The notes under the pieces are model-generated. The model ran no database searches. It was given only the letters and a program-made list of their open reading frames with translations, and was not told the origin of the DNA. Below, piece by piece: positions 56,210 to 64,000 of a stretch of DNA of 64,000 bases. Origin of the DNA: Flavobacterium sp. (GTDB lineage: Bacteria; Bacteroidota; Bacteroidia; Flavobacteriales; Flavobacteriaceae). A program made the translations under genes and the position numbers. The stretch spans positions 124,001 through 188,000 of the forward strand of contig JAIPAM010000002.1 of the NCBI GenBank assembly GCA_021740105.1, in the 5' to 3' direction. The number at the start of each line of letters is the position of its first letter. The first letter of the stretch is position 1.

Positions 56210-58256
56210 TTTTTTCTAAATCTAGTAAAAAAGAAAATTCTTTAGCTAATTCTTTTAACGCTTCAAACCTTCCAGAAGCTCCCCCATGCCCAGCATTCAT
56301 ATTGGTATCCAGATAGATAGCATTATTATCAGTTTTTAAAACACGTAATTTTGCTACCCATTTTGCTGGTTCCCAATACTGAACCTGTGAATCATGTAAG
56401 CCAGTTGATACATAAATTGAAGGATAATCTTGACATTTTACATTATCGTATGGAGAATATGACTTAATGTAATTGTAATATTTTTTAACGTTTGGATTCC
56501 CCCATTCATCGTATTCACCGGTGGTTAAAGGAATTGTATCGTCAAGCATCGTAGTAACCACGTCTACAAATGGGACTTGTGCGATTATTCCGTTATACAA
56601 TTCAGGGGCACTATTTGCAATCACCCCCATCAATAGTCCACCTGCAGATCCTCCTTCCGCATATAAATGGGAGGGTGAGGTATATTTTTCCGCGATTAAA
56701 AAATTTGAGCAATCGATAAAATCGGTGAAAGTATTTTTCTTTTTTAACAATTTTCCATCTTCATACCATTGACGTCCTAAATCCTCACCCCCTCGAATGT
56801 GCGCTATTGCAAATATAAATCCGCGGTCCAACAAACTCAATCGTGTAGATGAAAATGTAGCATCCATAGAATAACCGTAGGATCCATAAGCATATTGTAG
56901 CAACGGATTATTTCCATCTTTTTTCAATTCTTTTCTATAAACCATTGAAATTGGAACTTTTGTACCATCCTGAGCGGTTGCCCAAACTCGTTCTTCAGTG
57001 TATTTGTTTTTATCAAATTTTCCTCCTAAAACTTCTTGTTCTTTCATGATTTGCTTTTCCAATGTTTTCATGTTGAAATCAATTATTGAAGCAGGAGTAG
57101 CCAATGATTGGTAACCGTATCTCAAAATATCAGTATCAAAATCGACATTAGTTGAAGTGTAGGCTGTATACGTTTCGCTTTCGAAAGGCAAATAATATTC
57201 CCCATCTCCACTCCATGGCATAATTCGAATCGTATTCAATCCATTGAATCTTTCGGTAACTACTAAAAAATTGCTAAAAATATCAATATCTTCAATTAAT
57301 ACCTCTTCACGATGTGCAATTAAATCAACCCAATTTTCTTTAGCTGTAGCCGTTTCAGGTGTTTTCATCAATTTGAAATTGGTTGCATTATCTTTATTGG
57401 TTAAAACGTAAAAATTATCGCCAAAATGAGCAATATCATATTCTAAACCACGAACTCTTTTTTGAAATACCTTAAATTCTCCATCGGGCTGATCCGCTGG
57501 CAAAGTTCGAAACTCTGTTGTCATCGTACTTGACGAACTAATTACAATGTACTTCTTAGATTTTTCTTTAGTAACCTCTACTGAAAAAGTATCGTCTTTT
57601 TCAAAATAAACTAAGGTATCATCAGCCGAATCAGAATTTAATTTATGCTTGAAAACTTTGTCTGAACGCAACGTTTGCTCATCTTGTCGGGTGTAAAAAA
57701 GGGTTGAATTATCATTTGCCCAGGTACTATCGCCAGAAGTGTTTTCAATTTTATCGTTGAAAAGTTCACCAGTAGTTAAGTTTTTAATTTGTACTGTATA
57801 AATTCGTCTTCCAACCGTATCAACTGAAAATGCAATATATCTATTATCAGAACTCACACTTAAGCCACCTAATTTAAAATACTTATGCCCTTTTGCTAAT
57901 TCATTGCAATTGAACAAAATTTCCTCATTTGCCGAAAGGCTTCCTTTTTTTCTTGAGTAAATAGGATAATCACTTCCTGTTTCAAATCGGGTGATGTAAT
58001 AATAACCATTGTATAAATAAGGAACCGATTGGTCGTCTTCCTTAATTCTAGATTTCATTTCTTCAAATAATTCTTTTTGTAAATTATTGGTATGAGCTGT
58101 CATTTCTTGATAATACTGATTTTCTTTATTTAGATAATCAATAACTTCAGGATTTTCTCTATCATTAAGCCAAAAATAATTATCAATTCTAATATCATTA
58201 AATTTCTCTAATGTGGATGGAATTATCTTGGCTAAAGGGGGTTTTATTTCAGACAT
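56199..58256 (-). CDS. S9A family oligopeptidase (oligopeptidase B-like)
   Basis: 685 residues. A seven-bladed propeller (about 70-400) is followed by an alpha/beta hydrolase domain. The catalytic triad is visible: Ser537 in EGGSAGG, Asp622 in LHDSQVQYWEP and His657 in NAGHGGASG. The G-G-S-A-G-G elbow and W-E-P-A-K-W are characteristic of oligopeptidase B, which cuts short peptides after Arg/Lys. There is no signal peptide, so it is probably cytosolic. A -7-like element lies 33 bases before the start (58289-58296, minus strand). Confidence 0.93.
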   Translation of the reverse strand: MSEIKPPLAKIIPSTLEKFNDIRIDNYFWLNDRENPEVIDYLNKENQYYQEMTAHTNNLQKELFEEMKSRIKEDDQSVPYLYNGYYYITRFETGSDYPIYSRKKGSLSANEEILFNCNELAKGHKYFKLGGLSVSSDNRYIAFSVDTVGRRIYTVQIKNLTTGELFNDKIENTSGDSTWANDNSTLFYTRQDEQTLRSDKVFKHKLNSDSADDTLVYFEKDDTFSVEVTKEKSKKYIVISSSSTMTTEFRTLPADQPDGEFKVFQKRVRGLEYDIAHFGDNFYVLTNKDNATNFKLMKTPETATAKENWVDLIAHREEVLIEDIDIFSNFLVVTERFNGLNTIRIMPWSGDGEYYLPFESETYTAYTSTNVDFDTDILRYGYQSLATPASIIDFNMKTLEKQIMKEQEVLGGKFDKNKYTEERVWATAQDGTKVPISMVYRKELKKDGNNPLLQYAYGSYGYSMDATFSSTRLSLLDRGFIFAIAHIRGGEDLGRQWYEDGKLLKKKNTFTDFIDCSNFLIAEKYTSPSHLYAEGGSAGGLLMGVIANSAPELYNGIIAQVPFVDVVTTMLDDTIPLTTGEYDEWGNPNVKKYYNYIKSYSPYDNVKCQDYPSIYVSTGLHDSQVQYWEPAKWVAKLRVLKTDNNAIYLDTNMNAGHGGASGRFEALKELAKEFSFLLDLEKIEK

Positions 58257-58356
58257 TAATTTGTGTTTATCGTGTTTTTATATTGGTGCAAAAATAAGAC
58301 AAAGCAATTTAAGAAAGTAGCGCAAATTGGAAATTTCTTATTACTATATTTTTCTG

Positions 58357-58364
58357 TAAATTTG
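58357..58364 (+). promoter_or_regulatory. Promoter -7 element of the YbaB-family gene
   Basis: TAAATTTG followed by C, matching TANNTTTG, lies 23 bases before the start codon. A TTG is 27 bases further upstream. Confidence 0.5.
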
Positions 58365-58386
58365 CGTCAAACTAAAATAAAATATC

Positions 58387-58707
58387 ATGGATTTAATGGG
58401 AATGATGGGTAAATTAAAAGCTACCCAACAAAGAATTGAAGAAACTAAAATAAGATTGGATACCATCTTAATAGATGAACAAAGCAACGATGGACAATTA
58501 AAAGTAACTTTAACTGCTAATAGCAAAGTGAAATCTATGGAAATTTCCGATGGTTTATTGGAAGATAAAGACAAACTAGAAGACTACTTAATTGTTGTTA
58601 TGAATAAAGCACTTGAAAAAGCAGTAAAAGTAAACCAAACGGAATTAGACGCTGTCACAAAAGTTGATATGCCAATGATTCCGGGTATGGAAGACATGTT
58701 TAAATAG
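58387..58707 (+). CDS. YbaB/EbfC family nucleoid-associated protein
   Basis: 106 residues, the normal size. Layout is as in the family: N-terminal helix with M-G-M-M-G-K-L-K, central strands with V-T-L-T-A-N-S-K-V-K-S-M-E-I and a C-terminal helix with A-V-K-V-N-Q. The protein forms dimers that bind DNA without strong sequence preference. In many bacteria the gene is next to dnaX and recR, but not here. It is monocistronic with its own promoter-like element and terminator. Confidence 0.9.
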   Translation: MDLMGMMGKLKATQQRIEETKIRLDTILIDEQSNDGQLKVTLTANSKVKSMEISDGLLEDKDKLEDYLIVVMNKALEKAVKVNQTELDAVTKVDMPMIPGMEDMFK

Positions 58708-58716
58708 ATATAAGAC

Positions 58717-58753
58717 AAAAAAAAAGACTGCTAATAATAGCAGTCTTTTTTTT
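58717..58753 (+). terminator. Terminator between convergent YbaB-family and M3 peptidase genes
   Basis: AAAAAGACTGCTA / TAGCAGTCTTTTT with a short AT loop; A and T runs on both sides make it bidirectional. Confidence 0.94.
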
Positions 58754-58764
58754 ATGAATAAATA

Positions 58765-60888
58765 TTATTCTAGTCCCGCATTTTTTAAATACGGTTCTAC
58801 TTTCATTTCGTGTCCAACAAAGTCTTTAAAAGCTTGATTTAAGTCAACGCTATTTCCAACCGATAATATATATTTTCTCAAACGCTCCCCATTTTCTCGA
58901 GTCATACCTCCATTGGCCTGCATCCAATCGTAAGCATTATAATCAAGGGTTTTCGACCAAGTATAAGCATAATATCCTGAAGAATACCCGCCGCTCCAAA
59001 TGTGTGCAAAATAAGGGGAATGGTATCTAGTTGGAACTTCATTTACCAATAAACCGTACTTTGATAAAGCTTCTTTTTCGAATGCCAAAGCTGGTTTAAA
59101 ATCCGATTCTTTTTCGACACTGTGCCAAGCCATATCTAAAGTAGCTGCTGCCAATAATTCAGTTACATCAAACCCTTTGTTAAAGGTATCCGCTTTTTTA
59201 ATTTTATCAATTAATTCTTGAGGAATTGGTTCTTTGGTTTGAAAATGAATTGCGTAATTTTTCAAAACTGTTGGGTCTAAAGCGGCGTGTTCATTAATTT
59301 GAGAAGGAAATTCTACATAATCACGTGGTACTGAAGTTCCTGAAAGAGTCACATATTGCTGGTTGGCAAACAATCCATGGAGGGTATGTCCAAATTCATG
59401 AAATAAAGTGGTAACATCGTCAAAACTTATTAATGAAGGATTGCCATTAGCTGGTTTTGAGAAATTATAAACATTAACAATAACCGGTTTTTGATCTAAA
59501 TAATGCGATTGATTTACAAAATTATTCATCCATGCTCCCCCATTTTTATTGTCTCTAGTATAAAAATCCAAGTAATAAATAGCCATCGATTTTCCATCGT
59601 TGTCAAAAACTTCATAAGCAACTACATCCGGATTGTAAACTGGTAAATCTTTACGTTCTTTAAAGGAGATTCCAAACATTTGTTGAGCTGCAAAAAAGAC
59701 ACCATTTTCTAAAACTGTTGTTAATTCAAAGTAAGGCTTAATCTGACTTTCATCTAAATCATATTTAGCTTTGCGAACTTGCTCTGAATAAAAGCTCCAA
59801 TCCCATGGTTCCAATTTAAAATCACCTTTTTGAGAACTTATTATTTCTTGAATTTCTTTGGCTTCAATTTTTGCCTTTGCTACAGCAGGCTTGGCAATTT
59901 GAGCTAATAAGTTCATAGCATTTGCTGGTGTTTTTGCCATTTGATCTTGTAAACGCCATTCAGCATAGCTTTTCTTACCCATCAATTTGGCTTTTTGCAA
60001 ACGCAATTTGGCCATTTTTAATAAAATTTCTCTAGTATCACCATCATCATTTTTTTCTGCTCTGGTCCACGAAGACTTAAATATTCTCTCTCTTGTGACT
60101 CTGTTTTTAAGACTTGACAATAAAGGCTGTTGCGTAGTATTTAATAAACCTATTAAGAATTTTCCAGGATGACCTGCATCGGAAGCTCTAATTTTAGCTG
60201 CTGTAAGTTCGTCTGCGCTCAAACCTTCCAGATCAGATTCTTTATCAAAAAGTAAAGCGCCATTTTTTCTAGCGGTCAATAATTTATTTCCAAATGAGGT
60301 GCCTAATGTTGCCAATTCACTATTTATTTTTTTCATCTTCTCCTTATTAGAAGCAGATAAATTAGCTCCTGCCAACTCAAATTGTTGTAAATAATATTCA
60401 GTCAATTTCTTATCTTCACCTTGTAAAGCATCTAAATCGATAGCCTTAATTCTCTTGTACAACTTACTATTAAGGTAAATTTTATCGTTATGTCCTGAGA
60501 AAATAGATGCATATTCTTCATCGATAGCTTGTAAAGTTGGATTTGTATTGGAACCTGTTAAATTGGAAAAAATCCCAACAGCTCTGTATAAATCTACTCC
60601 ACTTGTTTCTAGAGCTAATACCGTATTTTCGAAAGTTGGTTTTTCCAAATTATTAGCGATCACATCAACTTCTTTATCATGAACTTTTAAACCATATTCA
60701 AATGCAGGTTTAAAATGTTCATCGGTAATTTTGTCAAAAGGTGGAGCTTGATATTGCAAAGTACTTCTTTGCAACAAAGGATTTTCCATATTACTTTTCA
60801 TTTTTTCAACACTATCTGATTGTGATTGCGCCGTAATCGCAATTAAAAATAAGGCACTAGAAGCGATAATTTTTTTACATATTTCCAT
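58765..60888 (-). CDS. M3 family metallopeptidase (peptidyl-dipeptidase Dcp-like), exported
   Basis: 707 residues with a signal peptide ending ITAQS. The zinc site is His497-Glu498-Phe-Gly-His501 in LFHEFGHTLHG, the M3 signature; the third ligand Glu lies about 25 residues later. Family blocks such as the N-P-L-L near the mature N-terminus, P-P-F-D-K-I and the C-terminal G-Y-S-S-G-Y-Y-A-Y are present. Dcp-type enzymes release dipeptides from the C-terminus of peptides. The signal peptide says it works in the periplasm, unlike E. coli Dcp, which is cytosolic. Confidence 0.93.
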   Translation of the reverse strand: MEICKKIIASSALFLIAITAQSQSDSVEKMKSNMENPLLQRSTLQYQAPPFDKITDEHFKPAFEYGLKVHDKEVDVIANNLEKPTFENTVLALETSGVDLYRAVGIFSNLTGSNTNPTLQAIDEEYASIFSGHNDKIYLNSKLYKRIKAIDLDALQGEDKKLTEYYLQQFELAGANLSASNKEKMKKINSELATLGTSFGNKLLTARKNGALLFDKESDLEGLSADELTAAKIRASDAGHPGKFLIGLLNTTQQPLLSSLKNRVTRERIFKSSWTRAEKNDDGDTREILLKMAKLRLQKAKLMGKKSYAEWRLQDQMAKTPANAMNLLAQIAKPAVAKAKIEAKEIQEIISSQKGDFKLEPWDWSFYSEQVRKAKYDLDESQIKPYFELTTVLENGVFFAAQQMFGISFKERKDLPVYNPDVVAYEVFDNDGKSMAIYYLDFYTRDNKNGGAWMNNFVNQSHYLDQKPVIVNVYNFSKPANGNPSLISFDDVTTLFHEFGHTLHGLFANQQYVTLSGTSVPRDYVEFPSQINEHAALDPTVLKNYAIHFQTKEPIPQELIDKIKKADTFNKGFDVTELLAAATLDMAWHSVEKESDFKPALAFEKEALSKYGLLVNEVPTRYHSPYFAHIWSGGYSSGYYAYTWSKTLDYNAYDWMQANGGMTRENGERLRKYILSVGNSVDLNQAFKDFVGHEMKVEPYLKNAGLE

Positions 60889-61003
60889 ATTAATTATTTT
60901 TTTTAGAGGTATAAAAGTAATAGAAAAATGTTGACTATAATATTGAATTGAATAAATTTATTCAAATTAATAAGTCTCGATTTTAAATCCTACAAAAACA
61001 TTG

Positions 61004-61011
61004 TACCTTTG
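61004..61011 (+). promoter_or_regulatory. Promoter -7 element of trmD
   Basis: TACCTTTG matches TANNTTTG. It lies 37 bases before ATG 61048 and overlaps the upstream TTG at 61009, which argues that TTG is not the trmD start. Confidence 0.55.
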
Positions 61012-61047
61012 AGCCTTTGCAACTTTAAATTTTGTACTAATTACAAC

Positions 61048-61728
61048 ATGCGAATAGATATTATTACTCTTCTACCTGATTTATTAAGAAGTCCATTTGA
61101 GGCATCAATAATGAAGCGTGCTATCGATAAAGGACTTGTAGAAGTTCACATTCACAATTTGCGAGATTATACTACTAATAAACAGAAATCCGTTGATGAT
61201 TACCCTTTTGGTGGCGGCGCTGGAATGGTAATGACCATTCAACCTATCGATGATTGTATTTCCAATTTAAAAACTCAAAGAAATTACGATGAGATTATTT
61301 ACATGTCTCCAGACGGTGAAACTTTGAATCAAAAAATGGCCAATACAATGTCAATGTATGAAAATTTAATTATCCTTTGTGGACATTATAAAGGAGTTGA
61401 CCAACGGGTGCGTGATCATTTTATTACCAAAGAAATATCAATTGGTGATTATGTTTTATCAGGAGGAGAATTAGGAGCTTTAGTATTATCAGATGCTTTA
61501 ATTCGTTTGATCCCGGGTGTTTTAAGCGATGAAACTTCTGCTTTAACCGATAGCTTTCAGGACGGATTATTATCCGGACCCATCTATACTCGACCTGCCG
61601 ATTACAAAGGCTGGAAAGTTCCTGAAGTTTTAACCAGTGGCAACTTTGCTAAAATTGAAAAATGGCAAGAAGATAAAGCCTTTGAACATACCAAAAACAG
61701 AAGGCCTGATTTACTTGAGGAAAAATAA
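61048..61728 (+). CDS. trmD: tRNA (guanine37-N1)-methyltransferase
   Basis: 226 residues from ATG 61048, giving the conserved start [10 protein letters not shown]. TrmD methylates G37 next to the anticodon with S-adenosylmethionine, preventing +1 frameshifts. It is a knotted SPOUT enzyme: [10 protein letters not shown] near 53-62, [11 protein letters not shown] near 110-120 and the [12 protein letters not shown] trefoil-knot SAM loop near 132-143. A longer frame from TTG 61009 would begin inside the promoter and add 13 unconserved residues. rplS follows after 116 bases, a classical pairing. Confidence 0.95.
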   Translation: MRIDIITLLPDLLRSPFEASIMKRAIDKGLVEVHIHNLRDYTTNKQKSVDDYPFGGGAGMVMTIQPIDDCISNLKTQRNYDEIIYMSPDGETLNQKMANTMSMYENLIILCGHYKGVDQRVRDHFITKEISIGDYVLSGGELGALVLSDALIRLIPGVLSDETSALTDSFQDGLLSGPIYTRPADYKGWKVPEVLTSGNFAKIEKWQEDKAFEHTKNRRPDLLEEK

Positions 61729-61763
61729 TTTATAATTTTAATTCATAATTAATAATTATTTTT

Positions 61764-61771
61764 TACTTTTG
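61764..61771 (+). promoter_or_regulatory. Promoter -7 element of rplS
   Basis: TACTTTTG followed by C, matching TANNTTTG, placed so that transcription begins near 61778. Confidence 0.55.
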
Positions 61772-61777
61772 CACCCA

Positions 61778-61844
61778 CTTTGATCAACCTCTGGCGAAAT
61801 CCGTGAATGTTGCTCAGATTTAAAACCATAATTAAAAAATTATC
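61778..61844 (+). ncRNA. Probable ribosomal protein L19 leader RNA
   Basis: The stretch between promoter and rplS can fold: CAAC (61785) pairs with GTTG (61809), enclosing a small GG-CGAAAT-CC hairpin, with a single-stranded A-rich region before the start codon. Conserved leaders of L19 mRNA that bind L19 have been described for Flavobacteria. Identity is inferred from position and fold, not from a covariance search. Confidence 0.45.
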
Positions 61845-62195
61845 ATGGCAGATTTATTGAAATTCGTTAAAGACGAATTCGGAACTAAAAAAGAATTCCC
61901 TGAATTCGGAGCTGGAGATACAATTACAGTTTACTACGAAATTAAAGAGGGTGAAAAAACAAGAACTCAGTTTTTTAAAGGAGTTGTTATTCAAAGAAGA
62001 GGTTCAGGAAATACTGAAACTTTTACAATTCGTAAAATGTCAGGTTCAATTGGTGTTGAACGTATTTTCCCTGTTAACTTACCTGCTTTACAAAAAGTAG
62101 AAATTAACAAAAAAGGTTCTGTTCGTAGAGCTCGTATTTTTTACTTCAGAGAACTTACTGGTAAAAAAGCAAAAATTAAAGATAAAAGAAGATAA
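61845..62195 (+). CDS. rplS: 50S ribosomal protein L19 (bL19)
   Basis: 116 residues, standard size. The family signature is visible in G-D-T-I-T-V-Y-Y-E-I-K-E-G near 24-36 and the central F-K-G-V-V-I-Q-R-R-G-S-G, then R-K-M-S-G-S-I-G-V-E-R-I-F-P with the basic C-terminus A-R-I-F-Y-F-R-E-L-T-G-K-K-A-K-I. L19 sits at the interface of the 30S and 50S subunits. It has its own promoter behind trmD and a candidate leader RNA for feedback control. A strong terminator follows 21 bases after its stop. Confidence 0.97.
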   Translation: MADLLKFVKDEFGTKKEFPEFGAGDTITVYYEIKEGEKTRTQFFKGVVIQRRGSGNTETFTIRKMSGSIGVERIFPVNLPALQKVEINKKGSVRRARIFYFRELTGKKAKIKDKRR

Positions 62196-62216
62196 GCATT
62201 TATCTTATTATATTAT

Positions 62217-62251
62217 AAAAACCCGTTTCTATTCGAATCGGGTTTTTTTTT
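62217..62251 (+). terminator. Terminator after rplS
   Basis: AAAAACCCG / CGGGTTTTT hairpin with an internal ATTCGAAT-like loop, followed by a long T run. Confidence 0.92.
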
Positions 62252-62278
62252 GTGCATATTTATTTTGATATGCTATAG

Positions 62279-64000
<1,722 letters not shown>

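Overview
The window looks like a chromosomal piece of a Flavobacteriia genome, most likely Flavobacterium or a close relative. The evidence is AT-rich DNA, a SusC/SusD pair, a hybrid two-component regulator with a beta-propeller sensor, two proteins with type IX secretion (T9SS) C-terminal sorting domains, promoters of the Bacteroidota type (TANNTTTG, with an upstream TTTG), and weak Shine-Dalgarno sequences.

Left region (1-39.3 kb): one large polysaccharide utilisation locus (PUL) for a sulfated galactan. Plus strand: the end of galM, then galK, galT and a sodium/solute symporter (uptake and Leloir pathway); a six-hairpin glycosidase-like protein; two clan GH-D (GH36/GH27-like) putative alpha-galactosidases; two GH42-like clan GH-A proteins; a small LTXXQ-type exported protein; and a SusC-SusD-lipoprotein operon. 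Minus strand: the hybrid regulator; a tight operon of one GH42-like enzyme, three formylglycine sulfatases and an exported aldose epimerase; a T9SS protein with two tandem beta-sandwich modules; and a 1482-residue T9SS GH42-like enzyme carrying glycine-rich and fibronectin-type modules. The inferred logic is as follows. Secreted and surface enzymes cut the glycan. SusCD imports the pieces. Periplasmic sulfatases and alternating alpha/beta galactosidases reduce them to galactose. Exported GalM, the symporter and GalM-GalK-GalT feed it into central metabolism. No 3,6-anhydrogalactose genes and no recognised agarase or carrageenase families are visible, so the exact substrate is open.

Middle (39.7-40.0 kb): a three-gene tRNA operon (Ser, Pro, Arg; minus strand) with a good promoter and a strong terminator. 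It borders the PUL, and a decayed reading frame lies between them.

Right region (40.2-64 kb): ordinary chromosomal genes. These are a thiolase and NlpC/P60 peptidase pair, gyrA plus a TPR protein, clpC, a zinc-protease/RimK fusion, hutH, nnrD, gcvT, a YebC-family regulator, a cysteine synthase/CBS-like enzyme, an S9A oligopeptidase, a YbaB-family protein, an M3 peptidase, trmD, rplS (with a probable autoregulatory leader) and the start of a monomeric isocitrate dehydrogenase.

The points most worth following are the four-member GH42-like family (one copy has lost a candidate catalytic Glu), a sulfatase tail relic at 8.2 kb, an apparent one-base lesion in the signal peptide of the six-hairpin gene, and two T9SS proteins of unassigned substrate. 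No transposase, integrase, phage gene or CRISPR array was found.
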